From Rhodothermus marinus DSM 4252 (GTDB lineage: Bacteria; Bacteroidota; Rhodothermia; Rhodothermales; Rhodothermaceae), in NCBI RefSeq assembly GCF_000024845.1, contig NC_013501.1, positions 252,001-316,000 of the forward strand: 64,000 bases of DNA, given 5' to 3'. The notes under the pieces were generated by a model that did no database searches, was not told the origin of the DNA, and worked only from the letters and a program-made list of their open reading frames with translations. Shown in pieces: positions 17,357 to 27,486 of the stretch. Within the stretch, counting starts at the first letter, position 1, and the number at the start of each line of letters is the position of its first letter. The position numbers and the translations under genes are program-made.

Positions 17357-17815
17357 ATGGCAACCGGTCGTCAGATTACGCGCATTGTTCTCCAGATTGT
17401 GTTGGGCGTGGTGATCGTGATCCTGGCGTATTACCTGTACCTGTCGATCACCGAGCCCTACAAGGCGGTGAAGCGTGAGCAGGAGTTGACGCGCCTGACA
17501 CGTGACCGCATGAGCGACATCCGCACGGCCCTCATCCGCTACGAGTTGCTGTACGATCACTATCCGCCGACGCTCGACTCGCTGGTGGCCTGGATCCGTC
17601 AGGATTCGTTCATGATGGCCAAGGCCGACAGCATCTTCGGGCCCGGTTTCATTCTGGATTCGCTGATCTACTCGCCGCGCGACGGCAAATTCGAATACGC
17701 CGTCAACGATACGGGACGTGTGGAGATCTACTATCTGAAGGATCCGGCCTCCGATGACCACATCGGTTCGCTGGAGCCGGACGTTACCAAGCTGAACGCG
17801 GCCAGTTGGGAATAA
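17357..17815 (+). CDS. Single-pass membrane protein of unknown function
   Basis: This 152-residue protein has one N-terminal membrane helix (about 9-30, ITRIVLQIVLGVVIVILAYY) and a soluble extracytoplasmic domain with YELLYDHYPPTLDSLVAWIR, a segment reminiscent of pseudopilin-type proteins where short peptides define a size threshold. I do not recognise a family. The ATG at 17357 was preferred to the open frame start at 17300 because it gives a clean signal anchor. It heads a probable operon with the actin-fold-like gene, rsmD and coaD. Confidence 0.7.
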   Translation: MATGRQITRIVLQIVLGVVIVILAYYLYLSITEPYKAVKREQELTRLTRDRMSDIRTALIRYELLYDHYPPTLDSLVAWIRQDSFMMAKADSIFGPGFILDSLIYSPRDGKFEYAVNDTGRVEIYYLKDPASDDHIGSLEPDVTKLNAASWE

Positions 17816-17847
17816 GGTCGTCCACAGGCGGCCAGGAGCGCTGGCTT

Positions 17848-18753
17848 ATGGAGGCCCGGGCACGGGCGGGGATTGAACTGCACGACGCGGTCCTGCGCTA
17901 CGCCGAACTGGAGCGACGCGGCGATCGCTACCAGCTCCTGCGGCTGGGAAGTTGCGACTTCGACTTTGGCGTGCTGGACGAGCTGCAGGCCGAGGCGCCG
18001 CGCTACCTGGACATCGTGGGCGAGGCGCTGCGGGACGTGCTGGCCGGTCTGGTCGCCGACGAGCTGGACGTGGCGCTGCACCCTTCCCGCGGCGTGACAG
18101 CCTTCGCCAGCCTGCAGCCCGAAGCGCTCGAGCCGGACGCATTGCGCGGCCGCCTGCTTGCCGAGGCTTCCTGGATCACCGGGCAATCAGCCGATTCGCT
18201 GCACCTGCACGCCGAGCCCGGCATGCACCAGCCGCTGTCGGAAGACGAGCGGGCGCGCTGGTATCAGGTGCTCGTGCTGCCCCGCCACGTGCAGGCGCAT
18301 CTGGAACGCGTGCTCCAGCAGGCGCCCTGCCGCCGATACCGTGTCCGGCTCAGCACGGCCGGTGCGGCCGAGACGTTACGCCGCCTGCCCGGTCCGGAAC
18401 CCGAGGTGCCGCCCGAGGTCGCGCTGGCCATCGGTTGCTACGAGACGCACACCGAGTTTACGCTCTGCCGCCGGGGTCACTGGTACCTGAGCCACTTCGC
18501 GCCCGGAACCGAAGACGTGGCCTATTTCTGCATGGCGCTCCTGCATCGGCTCGGGCTGAGCGCGGTCATGGTCGAGCAGGTGGCGCTCTACGGCACGCAC
18601 GTGCCCGAAGCGCTCTCGGAGCAACTCCGGCTCCTGTTTCCGGTGGAGCCCATGCTGCTCAATCCCTTGGTGCTGACTACGCTGGACCCGAAGGCGTTGA
18701 ACCCGGCGGAAGCCGTGGCGTACGTGCCCTGCATCGGGGTTGCTTTAAGCTGA
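17848..18753 (+). CDS. Hypothetical protein, possibly DUF3822/actin-like fold
   Basis: This 301-residue cytoplasmic protein has no recognised motif of its own. Its place immediately upstream of rsmD and coaD is that of the Bacteroidota DUF3822 family, whose members are thought to adopt an actin/PilM-like fold. The opening ARAGIELHDAVLRYAELERR and the mid-protein VALAIGCYETHTEFTLCRRGHW (strand-turn-strand patterns) fit two related ATPase-fold halves. The ATG at 17848 aligns with that beginning. Function unknown; family assignment is based mainly on context. Confidence 0.55.
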   Translation: MEARARAGIELHDAVLRYAELERRGDRYQLLRLGSCDFDFGVLDELQAEAPRYLDIVGEALRDVLAGLVADELDVALHPSRGVTAFASLQPEALEPDALRGRLLAEASWITGQSADSLHLHAEPGMHQPLSEDERARWYQVLVLPRHVQAHLERVLQQAPCRRYRVRLSTAGAAETLRRLPGPEPEVPPEVALAIGCYETHTEFTLCRRGHWYLSHFAPGTEDVAYFCMALLHRLGLSAVMVEQVALYGTHVPEALSEQLRLLFPVEPMLLNPLVLTTLDPKALNPAEAVAYVPCIGVALS

Positions 18754-18769
18754 GCGAGGAGACGTCGCC

Positions 18770-19318
18770 ATGCGGATCATTGCCGGACGATTTCGCCGTA
18801 AAACGCTGCGAGCACCCAAGGGACACCTGACCCGCCCCACCACCGACCGCACGCGCGAGTCGCTTTTCCATCTGGTCGAAAGCCGGATGGATCTGGAAGG
18901 AGCCGACGTGCTCGATCTGTTTGCCGGCACCGGCGCGCTCGGACTGGAGGCCATCAGCCGGGGCGCCGTGGCTGTGACGTTCGTCGAGCTGCAGGGACCG
19001 GTCCTGGCCTGCGTCCGGGAAAACGCACGGGCGCTGGGTGTTGAGGAAGCCTGCGAATTCATCCGGGGCGACGCCGTCGAGTACCTGCGCCGTTACAGCG
19101 GGCCGCCGTTCGACCTGATCCTGGCCGATCCGCCCTACGATCTGCCCGAGCTGCCGCAGCTTCCGGAGCTGGCATTCCCTCACCTGAAGCCACATGGCCT
19201 GTTCGTGCTCGAACACGACAAGCGCCATAACTTCGAGGGGCACCCCCACCTGGATACAAGCCGGCGCTACGGCCGCACGATCGTCTCGGTGTTTCGTCCG
19301 CAACCCGTCGAACGCTGA
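18770..19318 (+). CDS. rsmD: 16S rRNA (guanine966-N2)-methyltransferase
   Basis: This 182-residue SAM-dependent methyltransferase modifies G966 of 16S rRNA. MRIIAGRFRRKTLRAPKG and TRPTTDRTRESLFH are RsmD signatures, DLFAGTGALGLEAISRG is SAM motif I, and LADPPYD is the catalytic NPPY-type loop. It ends 5 bp before coaD, a pairing conserved in many bacteria. Confidence 0.97.
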   Translation: MRIIAGRFRRKTLRAPKGHLTRPTTDRTRESLFHLVESRMDLEGADVLDLFAGTGALGLEAISRGAVAVTFVELQGPVLACVRENARALGVEEACEFIRGDAVEYLRRYSGPPFDLILADPPYDLPELPQLPELAFPHLKPHGLFVLEHDKRHNFEGHPHLDTSRRYGRTIVSVFRPQPVER

Positions 19319-19323
19319 AGTCC

Positions 19324-19812
19324 ATGCGCGAACGCCTGGCCCTCTACCCCGGCTCGTTCGATCCGTTCACCTACGGCCATCTCGACATCGTCGAGCGTGC
19401 CCTGCGGATCTTCGACCGGGTAGAGGTGACCGTGGCGGTCAACATCGGCAAGGAGCCGCTGTTTTCCATCGAGGAACGCTGTGAGCTGATCCGCCAGTGC
19501 ACGGCGCACCTGGACCGCGTCGAGGTGGTGGCTTTCGAAGGGCTGCTGGTCGATCACGCGCGGGCCCGCGGCGCTACGGCGCTGGTGCGCGGATTGCGTC
19601 AGGTGAGTGATTTTGAGTACGAATTTCGCATGGCATTTGCCAACCGTCGCCTGTACCCCGAGCTGGAAACGGTTTTCCTGATGACCTCCGAAGAATATGC
19701 AATGATCAGCTCTTCGATCGTGCGCGAGATCCATCGCTGGGGCGGCGACGTGAGCCTGTTCGTGCCGCCGCCTGTTGTTGAAGCGCTGCGGAAGAAACGT
19801 GCAGCCCGTTGA
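19324..19812 (+). CDS. coaD: Pantetheine-phosphate adenylyltransferase
   Basis: This 162-residue nucleotidyltransferase transfers AMP to 4'-phosphopantetheine, the penultimate step in CoA synthesis. LYPGSFDPFTYGH at 7-19 contains the (T/H)xGH motif with His19; RGLRQVSDFEYE and ISSSIVREI are the substrate- and ATP-binding segments. Length matches the family. Confidence 0.97.
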   Translation: MRERLALYPGSFDPFTYGHLDIVERALRIFDRVEVTVAVNIGKEPLFSIEERCELIRQCTAHLDRVEVVAFEGLLVDHARARGATALVRGLRQVSDFEYEFRMAFANRRLYPELETVFLMTSEEYAMISSSIVREIHRWGGDVSLFVPPPVVEALRKKRAAR

Positions 19813-19823
19813 AGCCGGCGCAT

Positions 19824-19853
19824 TTTGCATTTAACTTTTCGCGCAAATCTTTG
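19824..19853 (+). promoter_or_regulatory. Candidate promoter of the aminotransferase gene
   Basis: TTTG at 19824-19827 and AATCTTTG at 19846-19853 (one mismatch to TAnnTTTG) are 18 bp apart, 32 bp before the start codon. Confidence 0.4.
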
Positions 19854-19885
19854 CCGTAAAAATTCCTGCCCAATCGAGAGCGTCC

Positions 19886-21094
19886 ATGTCGCTGCAGCTC
19901 GACACGTTCAATCCCCGGGTGATGGCCGTGCAGCCGTCGGCCACGCTGGCCATGACGGCACGGGCCAAGCAGTTGCGTCGTGAAGGCAAGCCGGTCATCG
20001 GTCTGAGCGCCGGTGAGCCGGACTTCGACACACCGGCACCCATCGCCGAGGCCGCCATTCAGGCCATCCGGGAGGGCTTCACGCACTACACGGAAAACGC
20101 GGGCATGCTCGAGCTCCGCGAGGCCATCTGCCGCAAGCTGGCCGAGGAGAACGGGCTGACCTACGAGCCGGACCAGATCCTCTGCACGAACGGGGCCAAG
20201 CAGGCCGTGGCGATGGCCATCGAGGTGCTCTGCCGGCCCGAGGACGAAGTGCTGATCCCGGCGCCTTACTGGGTCAGCTACCCCGAGATGGTCCGGCTGG
20301 CCGGAGCCACGCCGGTCATCCTGCCCACCTCGGTCGAAACCGGCTACCGGCTGACGCCGGAGCAACTGGAGGCGGCCATCACCGAGCGTACGCGCCTGCT
20401 GATTCTCTGCTCGCCGTCGAACCCGACGGGGACGGTCTACACGCCTGAAGAACTGGAAGCGCTGGCCGACGTGCTGCGCCGCCACGAGCACGTCTACGTG
20501 CTTTCGGACGAGATCTACGAATACATCCTGTTCGACGCGAAGCACGTGTCGTTTGCGAGCCTGCCCGGCATGAAGGAGCGGACGATCACGGTGAACGGCT
20601 TCTCGAAGGGATTCGCCATGACGGGTTGGCGGCTGGGCTACCTGGCGGCCGAGCGGCCCATCGTCAAAGCGGCGGCCAAGGTGCAGAGTCAGTTCACCTC
20701 GGCGCCCTGCAGCATCTCGCAGAAGGCCGGGCTGGCCGCGCTGCAGATGGACAAAGGGCCGATCCGGGAGATGGTGGCCGCCTTCCGCCAGCGGCGCGAC
20801 TTCGTGCTGGAGCGGCTGCAGGCCATTGACGGCATCACCTGTCCGAAGCCGGAAGGGGCGTTCTATCTCTTTCCGCAGGTGTCGGCCTTCTACGGGCGGC
20901 GCACGCCGGACGGCCGGACGATCACCGACAGCGAGTCGCTTTGCCTGTACCTGCTGGAGCAGTGCCATGTGGCGCTGGTACCCGGCCAGGCCTTCGGCGA
21001 TCCGAACGGCGTGCGCATCTCGTATGCCGCGTCGATGGAAAACCTGGCCGAGGCCATGCGGCGCATCGAAGCCGGGCTGGCGGCCCTGCAATGA
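19886..21094 (+). CDS. PLP-dependent class I aminotransferase (aspartate-type)
   Basis: This 402-residue fold-type I enzyme resembles the Ib-subgroup aspartate/prephenate aminotransferases of thermophiles. Visible are SAGEPDFDTP (41-50), SPSNPTGTVY (177-186), LSDEIYEY, the Schiff-base lysine Lys241 in NGFSKGFAMTGWRLGY, and a late GVRISYA with the carboxylate-binding arginine. It probably transfers amino groups between aspartate and 2-oxoglutarate; use on prephenate cannot be excluded. Transcribed from its own promoter after coaD. Confidence 0.9.
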   Translation: MSLQLDTFNPRVMAVQPSATLAMTARAKQLRREGKPVIGLSAGEPDFDTPAPIAEAAIQAIREGFTHYTENAGMLELREAICRKLAEENGLTYEPDQILCTNGAKQAVAMAIEVLCRPEDEVLIPAPYWVSYPEMVRLAGATPVILPTSVETGYRLTPEQLEAAITERTRLLILCSPSNPTGTVYTPEELEALADVLRRHEHVYVLSDEIYEYILFDAKHVSFASLPGMKERTITVNGFSKGFAMTGWRLGYLAAERPIVKAAAKVQSQFTSAPCSISQKAGLAALQMDKGPIREMVAAFRQRRDFVLERLQAIDGITCPKPEGAFYLFPQVSAFYGRRTPDGRTITDSESLCLYLLEQCHVALVPGQAFGDPNGVRISYAASMENLAEAMRRIEAGLAALQ

Positions 21095-21162
21095 GCGGCG
21101 GGAAGCATTCGGGCGCTCGGATCGTATGAGCGGGTCGATGTCGAACGAAGTCGGAGAGACCT

Positions 21163-22356
<1,194 letters not shown>

Positions 22357-22381
22357 TGGTGCACCGAAGCCTCCCGTTTTT

Positions 22382-22389
22382 TATCTTTG
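22382..22389 (+). promoter_or_regulatory. Bacteroidota -7 element of the 22.5-25.9 kb operon
   Basis: TATCTTTG is an exact match to TAnnTTTG, 75 bp before the lipoprotein start. The -33 region is GC-rich and shows only a weak TGG. Confidence 0.45.
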
Positions 22390-22463
22390 CAGAAAAGATC
22401 CGCCCGCGCCTATGACGCTTCGGTACCACGTAAGCTGCTGAACAGACGTACGGAGCGGTGTCG

Positions 22464-23273
22464 ATGCGACACGTCTTCTGGTTGCTGGCACTGGCGGGCG
22501 GATTGCTCTGGGGGTGCGATACGCTTCCGGGCGCGCCCTCGCTGGAGGGACGTCCTCCGGTGGTTTCGAACCTTTCCTTTGCGCCGGACTCGGTCGACTT
22601 CAACACCTTACCTTCGGAGCAAATCCGGGGCGATACGGCACTCATCCCGCTTTCGCTGGCGGTGACGGCGCGCGATCCGGACGGCCGGATTGCCCGCGTG
22701 GCGTTCGTCGTACGGGCGCCGCTGAACACCACCGAACCCGTGGCCATGGGCACGCTGGAGGCGTCCGGCACGGATCGCTACACGGGCGAGACGACGCTCC
22801 GGCTGCATCGGGCGCAGGTGGGCCCCTACACGGTGCTGGTCTATGCCGTGGACGACGAGGAGCGCCTGAGCAATCAGGTGCGCGGTACGCTCTGGTTCTG
22901 GGCGACCGGCGGTCCGCCCGTGATCGAGGAGGTGCAGGTACCCGACACGCTCCGGCGTCCGGCGCCCGGCGAGCCGCCCGTTGTCTTCCAGGTGGTGGCG
23001 CGGGTTTCGGACCCAGACGGCCTGGAAAACATTCTGCGCGTGGAGCTGCGCGTCAACAACGGCGCGCCGATCCTGCTGTGCGACGATGGAGGCGAAGGCC
23101 TCTGCGGCGGCATCCCCAACAGCGGCGATGCGGTGGCCGGCGACGGGCTGTTCACCATGACACTTTCGCTGGCCAGCGACAACGTGCCGGGCACCTACAC
23201 GTTCGTCTTCCAGGCCATCGATCGAACCGGACTCACCAGCGAGGAGGTACGCCGTCATGTGGTCGTGGAGTAA
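22464..23273 (+). CDS. Surface or periplasmic lipoprotein with Ig-like repeats
   Basis: This 269-residue lipoprotein (lipobox LLWGC, Cys18) has two similar beta-sandwich-type segments, marked by TARDPDGRIARVAFVVR at about 72-88 and ARVSDPDGLENILRVELRVN in the second half. The sequence DGGEGLCGGIPNSGDAVAGDGLFTM is an acidic, Ca-binding-like loop. It has no enzyme motif. Its stop lies 17 bp inside the next gene, so it is translationally linked to the Asp-box protein and the PorV-like barrel. Function unknown; probably a surface adhesin-type accessory. Confidence 0.75.
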   Translation: MRHVFWLLALAGGLLWGCDTLPGAPSLEGRPPVVSNLSFAPDSVDFNTLPSEQIRGDTALIPLSLAVTARDPDGRIARVAFVVRAPLNTTEPVAMGTLEASGTDRYTGETTLRLHRAQVGPYTVLVYAVDDEERLSNQVRGTLWFWATGGPPVIEEVQVPDTLRRPAPGEPPVVFQVVARVSDPDGLENILRVELRVNNGAPILLCDDGGEGLCGGIPNSGDAVAGDGLFTMTLSLASDNVPGTYTFVFQAIDRTGLTSEEVRRHVVVE

Positions 23274-24840
23274 ACGGCTGGTCTGGGTGGGGTTGCTGCT
23301 GGGCCTGACGGCCGGCGACGGGCGGGCGCAGTCAAAAGCCGACTGGAGCCGGCGCGTGGCCGAGCTGATTCCGGTCCCGGGCATCGCCGAGAACTTCGTC
23401 AGCAACCTGGCCGCCCGCGGCGACTCGCTCTGGGTGGGGCCGCGCCTGGACCTGACCTTCGACGGGGGACAGACCTGGTACCGGGCCGATGTCGATTCGA
23501 TCACGCAGGGACGCGGCCGCGTCTATGCGCTGCTGGTAGTGGGCGACACGATCTGGGCCAGCCTGGGCACGCGCTACCAGGCCGACCTGAACGGCGACGG
23601 CGTGGACGACGACGTGTTCGAGGCCGTGGGGCTGGTCTATTCCACCGACGGCGGCAACACGTGGGGCTTCCGCTTTCCGCCGCTCGACGCACCCACCGAC
23701 ACGGTGATCACCTACGGCGTCTCGCGATTGCTGGCCGAGCCGGTCGTCTCCCCGCAGCTCACCACGACGTTCGACCTGGCCTACGATCGGCGGCGCGGCC
23801 GGCTCTGGGCGGCGAGCTGGTACGGCGGCCTGCGCTACTCGGACGACTTCGGCCGCACCTGGCATCGGGCCGTGCTCCCGCCCGACTCGCTCGACGCGCT
23901 TCGTCCCGATCAGCCCTATTTCTTCCGCGTAGCGCCGCCCGTCAGCGCGCTGGACCGCTACGACAACTACTTCGCCTTTGCCGTGCATGTGGACGACGAG
24001 GGGACCGTCTGGGCCGGCACGGCCGGAGGCATCAACCGCTCGGTGGACGGCGGACTGAGCTGGGATCGCTTCTTCAACGACGGCCGCCCCAACGCGCCCA
24101 CCGGCAACTGGATCGTGGCCATCGCCGAGCAGCGCCGACCCAACGGCCAGCGTGTGCTGTGGTTCGCCACGCGGCCGGCCGGCGCCACACCCGGCGAGAC
24201 GTTCGGCATCACGCGGACGGCCGACGGTGGCCGCACCTTCCAGCAGGTGCTGCTGGGCGAGCGCATCAACGACTTCGCCTTCCGGGGCGACACCGTCTAC
24301 GCCGCGGGCGACAACGGGCTGTTCGTCTCGACGGATCAGGGGCGCACCTGGCGCACCATTCGCGACTTTTACGATCCCGCTTCGAACCGCATCGTGCGAC
24401 CCGACGTGCGCGTGCTGGCCGTGGCCGTGACGCGCTCGCATCTGTGGATCGGGACTTCCGACGGCCTGCTTCGAAGCGACGACGGCGGGCGCACCTGGCG
24501 GCTGTTCCGGGCCGATGTGCCGCTTCGTCCCGACAATCCCTCGCCGGCCGTCCCCCGCGTCGATACCTACGCCTACCCGAACCCGTTCTCGCCCGCACTC
24601 GATGCGTTCGTGCGCATTCGCTACGAGCTGGACCGAGAGGCCACGGTGCGCGTGCACGTGTTCGACTTCGGCCTGCAGCGCGTGCGCACGCTCTTCGAAG
24701 GAACGCAGCCGGCCGGCCCGCACGAAGTGATCTGGGACGGACTCGACGCCCGCGGCGTGCGTGTGGCCAACGGCGTGTACTTCTACGCGGTGGAGACGGG
24801 CTCGGCCACCTACTGGGGCAAAATTCTGGTGATCGAATGA
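23257..24840 (+). CDS. Asp-box/BNR repeat protein with C-terminal T9SS-type (FlgD-like) domain
   Basis: This 527-residue exported protein (signal MWSWSKRLVWVGLLLGLTAG) carries repeated Asp-box motifs of sortilin/sialidase-type propellers: LTFDGGQTW, STDGGNTWGF, SVDGGLSWDRF, TADGGRTFQQ, STDQGRTWRT, RSDDGGRTWRLF. The last ~85 residues begin YPNPFSP and end GVYFYAVETG...GKILVIE, a FlgD-like/T9SS type A sorting domain that targets cargo across the outer membrane. It has no sialidase catalytic triad, so it is probably a binding or structural propeller. It overlaps both neighbours (17 bp and 4 bp). Confidence 0.82.
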   Translation: MWSWSKRLVWVGLLLGLTAGDGRAQSKADWSRRVAELIPVPGIAENFVSNLAARGDSLWVGPRLDLTFDGGQTWYRADVDSITQGRGRVYALLVVGDTIWASLGTRYQADLNGDGVDDDVFEAVGLVYSTDGGNTWGFRFPPLDAPTDTVITYGVSRLLAEPVVSPQLTTTFDLAYDRRRGRLWAASWYGGLRYSDDFGRTWHRAVLPPDSLDALRPDQPYFFRVAPPVSALDRYDNYFAFAVHVDDEGTVWAGTAGGINRSVDGGLSWDRFFNDGRPNAPTGNWIVAIAEQRRPNGQRVLWFATRPAGATPGETFGITRTADGGRTFQQVLLGERINDFAFRGDTVYAAGDNGLFVSTDQGRTWRTIRDFYDPASNRIVRPDVRVLAVAVTRSHLWIGTSDGLLRSDDGGRTWRLFRADVPLRPDNPSPAVPRVDTYAYPNPFSPALDAFVRIRYELDREATVRVHVFDFGLQRVRTLFEGTQPAGPHEVIWDGLDARGVRVANGVYFYAVETGSATYWGKILVIE

Positions 24841-25853
24841 AGCGGATCGCGCTGCTGATCGTGCTGAGCTGGGCCGTCGCGGCCCGGGCGCAGGAAGTGG
24901 GTGTCTTCGCCCGGATGGGGCTCGACGCCCGGGCGCTGGCGCTCGGACAGGCCCTGGTGGCCGACGTCGAAGGTGCTGCCGCCTACTACAACCCGGCGCT
25001 GGCCGTGTTTACCGAACGACCTGAGCTGGCGCTCAGCACGGCGTTTATGGCACTCGATCGCGAGCTGCAGAGCGCACAACTGTCCACGCGCATGCCGCCG
25101 CGCGCGGGCATCGCGGTCGTGCTCCGGCACGCCGGGGTGCGCAACATCGACGGACGCGACGCCAGCGGCTACCACACGCAGAGCTACAGCACGGACGAGT
25201 ATGCGCTGCTGGTGGCCTTCGGCACGCGGGTGAGCGATCGGGTCACGCTGGGGCTCGGCCTGCAGTTCTTCCGTGCGGATCTGTTCGAAGGGCTACGGCC
25301 GGTGCAGAGCATCGGGCTCGACCTGGGGCTGCTCTACCGCGCCACCGAAACGCTGCACCTGGGACTGGCCGTCGACGATCTGCTGGCCCGCTACACCTGG
25401 AACACGTCGGATCTCTACGGGCCGCAGCAGGGCAGCACCACGTCGGACCGCTTCCCGATGCGCGTGCGGCTGGGCGCTTCGTGGACGGCCCCGGCCGGGC
25501 GGCTCCGGCTGCTGGGCGAGTACGAGGCGTCGTTTACGTCCGTCGAGGTGCGACAGCGGCGCGTACAACTCGTGGGCGACACGCCCCGCGAGGCGCTGGT
25601 CTCCGAACGGCGCTGGGCACGGGGCGGGCAGCTCCGGCTGGGCGCCACCTATCGGCTCAGTGAGGCGTTCGCGCTGCTGGGCGGACTCGACCGCATCGGT
25701 CGCCTGCCCGAGGCCGGCGGCTGGCAACCGGCGCTGGGCTTTTCGCTGGCTACCCGGCTGGGCAATCTACCCTTCCGGGCCGGTTACACCGTCCGGCTCG
25801 AACACACCGCCCTTCCCCCGATGCACATGCTGTCGGTGGGGTTGTTTCTCTGA
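24837..25853 (+). CDS. PorV/PorQ-like outer-membrane barrel
   Basis: This 338-residue protein has a signal peptide (IALLIVLSWAVAARAQ) and begins the mature part with VFARMGLDARALALGQALVA, followed by EGAAAYYNPAL, the typical start of PorV/PorQ (FadL-like) barrels. The C-terminal FRAGYTVRLEH and HMLSVGLFL look like closing strands. PorV-type barrels escort T9SS cargo at the outer membrane. The ATG overlaps the stop of the T9SS-type Asp-box gene (ATGA), suggesting a dedicated cargo-shuttle pair. The longer open frame upstream is a shadow. Confidence 0.8.
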   Translation: MKRIALLIVLSWAVAARAQEVGVFARMGLDARALALGQALVADVEGAAAYYNPALAVFTERPELALSTAFMALDRELQSAQLSTRMPPRAGIAVVLRHAGVRNIDGRDASGYHTQSYSTDEYALLVAFGTRVSDRVTLGLGLQFFRADLFEGLRPVQSIGLDLGLLYRATETLHLGLAVDDLLARYTWNTSDLYGPQQGSTTSDRFPMRVRLGASWTAPAGRLRLLGEYEASFTSVEVRQRRVQLVGDTPREALVSERRWARGGQLRLGATYRLSEAFALLGGLDRIGRLPEAGGWQPALGFSLATRLGNLPFRAGYTVRLEHTALPPMHMLSVGLFL

Positions 25854-26028
25854 CCGGGGCGGTTCGGCACTCCGGGATCCAGGTGCGTTTCGGTAGCGGC
25901 CTCGCCAAAGCGTCGCAGATCAGGGGCATGAGGGCGCAACACAGGTGCCCTGGTGTAATGCGCGGGTACGCAGGGTGCACGCCGCGATTTCAGTCCGGGA
26001 AAGGAAGCAGGAGGCGCAGGAAATCCTA

Positions 26029-26457
26029 TCAACGCGCCACTTCGGCGCCGGCACGGGCCAGGTCCTCGAAGCCGCCGATGTTGTAAAGCTGGCGGAATCC
26101 CATTTCACGCAGGATTTCGGCGGCCCGCTGGCTCCGGCGACCGGAGCGGCAGTAGAGGTAAACGGGCCGGTTCGGATCCAGTCCGCGCGCCTGGATCTGC
26201 TCCCGGAAGTCGGGCGCCTGCACGTTGATGTTCAATGCACCCTTCAGGTGGCCCTGCGCGAATTCCTCGGGCGTGCGCACGTCGATCACGACGGCGTCCG
26301 GCGTGTAGCGGGCCAGAAACTCCTCGGCCGTGAGGCGCACGATTGCCGTCGTGTCGGCCACCGCAGTCGTCGTGGTCTGCGGTGCTTCGGTGCGCTCGGT
26401 CGTGCAGGCGGCCGGACCAGATAGCAATGCCAGCAGCAAAAGGATACGGGTCTTCAT
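26029..26457 (-). CDS. Rhodanese-domain lipoprotein
   Basis: This 142-residue protein has a lipoprotein signal (lipobox GPAAC, Cys18) and one rhodanese domain from about residue 38 to the end. The active-site loop is CRSGRRSQ with Cys103. AVVIDVRTPEEFAQGHLKGA and YNIGGFEDLARAGAE are shared almost word for word with the next gene upstream, showing a tandem duplication. Being lipidated, it acts in the periplasm or at the cell surface and could accept sulfane sulfur there. An alternative ATG at 26466 adds three residues. Confidence 0.87.
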   Translation of the reverse strand: MKTRILLLLALLSGPAACTTERTEAPQTTTTAVADTTAIVRLTAEEFLARYTPDAVVIDVRTPEEFAQGHLKGALNINVQAPDFREQIQARGLDPNRPVYLYCRSGRRSQRAAEILREMGFRQLYNIGGFEDLARAGAEVAR

Positions 26458-26472
26458 AGCAGCCATGGGTTT

Positions 26473-26823
26473 TCAGCGGACGATGGTAGCTCCGGCACGG
26501 GCCAGGTCTTCCAACCCGCCGATGTTGTAGGCTTCCAGGCCGCGTTTGCGCAGCAGCCGTGCGGCCTGTCCGCTTCGATTGCCGGAGCGACAGTAAAGAT
26601 AGTACGTCCGGTTCGGATCGAGGCGTGCAACTTTTTCGTGGAAGTCAGACGCCATCAGATCGAGATTGATCGCTCCTTCCAGATGCCCCTGCGCGAATTC
26701 CTCGGGCGTGCGCACATCGATCACGACGTCTTCCGGACGCCGGCGGTGTAGAAAAACTTCCGGCCGTAGCACGTCGTGCGTTTCAGCCGGTCGCGTCAGT
26801 AATCTCAGCAGGTGAGTCCACAT
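26473..26823 (-). CDS. Cytoplasmic rhodanese
   Basis: This 116-residue single-domain sulfurtransferase has the active-site loop CRSGNRSG with Cys78 and no export signal. It shares VVIDVRTPEEFAQGHLEGA and YNIGGLEDLARAGAT with the adjacent lipoprotein rhodanese; DNA identity is especially high around the EEFAQGH codons. The ATG at 26823 was chosen because the longer open frame upstream is antisense-like sequence inside the spacer. It probably shuttles sulfane sulfur within the persulfide module. Confidence 0.88.
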   Translation of the reverse strand: MWTHLLRLLTRPAETHDVLRPEVFLHRRRPEDVVIDVRTPEEFAQGHLEGAINLDLMASDFHEKVARLDPNRTYYLYCRSGNRSGQAARLLRKRGLEAYNIGGLEDLARAGATIVR

Positions 26824-26899
26824 GGTTGTTTTCGTTGAAAATGGTTTCAGGAGACGGTAAGTCCACCCGGATTCCTGCTGACCAGACAGGGCGTCTGCT

Positions 26900-27469
26900 T
26901 CAAAAAGATGTCTGCAGCAGCGAATCCGGTACGAAGACGCTGTAGAGACCGCGCAGATCGCCGGGCCGGAAGTCGTAGGCCCGGTCTTCGGGATAGTTCT
27001 GCACGATGAAGGCTGGGCGCCGATCGCGCGGGCCGTGACAGGCCAGGCACTGAGGCCGGACCGTGATGCGGCGCAGGTAGCGCCAGCCCGGCGTGCCGTT
27101 CCAGGTGGCGCGAACCCAGAGGCTGTCGAGCGACGGATCGGCCTCGAAGCGGGCAAACAGCGCAGCCGCTTGGGAGTCGGGCCGATGCGCCGGGTTCCGG
27201 TATTTCACGGCCAGTTGCTGCACGATCCAGCCGTTCGTTTCGGCCAGTTGCCGGGCCTGCTGGCCGACAGGTCGGCAGACGCGGTTGAACGTGGCCGCGT
27301 CGATCGTCTCGCCGGCCGTGATGGTCCGGGCCAGTCCGGCCCGCAGGGCGTCGAGCGCCCGGATCGCTTCTTCCACCTGTTGCCGGACCGCCGCGGGCGG
27401 GGCGTCCGATGCAGGCTCCCGCCCGCAGGCGGCCAGGAGCAGCACGGCCATTATCAGAAAAGCACGCAT
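26900..27469 (-). CDS. DUF3365 c-type haem lipoprotein
   Basis: This 189-residue protein has lipobox LLAAC (Cys15) and a Tll0287-like DUF3365 domain. A single haem c motif, CLACH at 141-145, follows the expected strands; PAFIVQNYPEDRAYDFRPGD follows it. DUF3365 domains are periplasmic redox or sensor modules. Its place between thioredoxin and the rhodaneses suggests that it passes electrons during sulfur oxidation or senses redox state. The larger open frame on this strand includes thioredoxin shadow sequence and is not real. Confidence 0.8.
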   Translation of the reverse strand: MRAFLIMAVLLLAACGREPASDAPPAAVRQQVEEAIRALDALRAGLARTITAGETIDAATFNRVCRPVGQQARQLAETNGWIVQQLAVKYRNPAHRPDSQAAALFARFEADPSLDSLWVRATWNGTPGWRYLRRITVRPQCLACHGPRDRRPAFIVQNYPEDRAYDFRPGDLRGLYSVFVPDSLLQTSF

Positions 27470-27486
27470 AGCCGGTCGCGCAGGCT

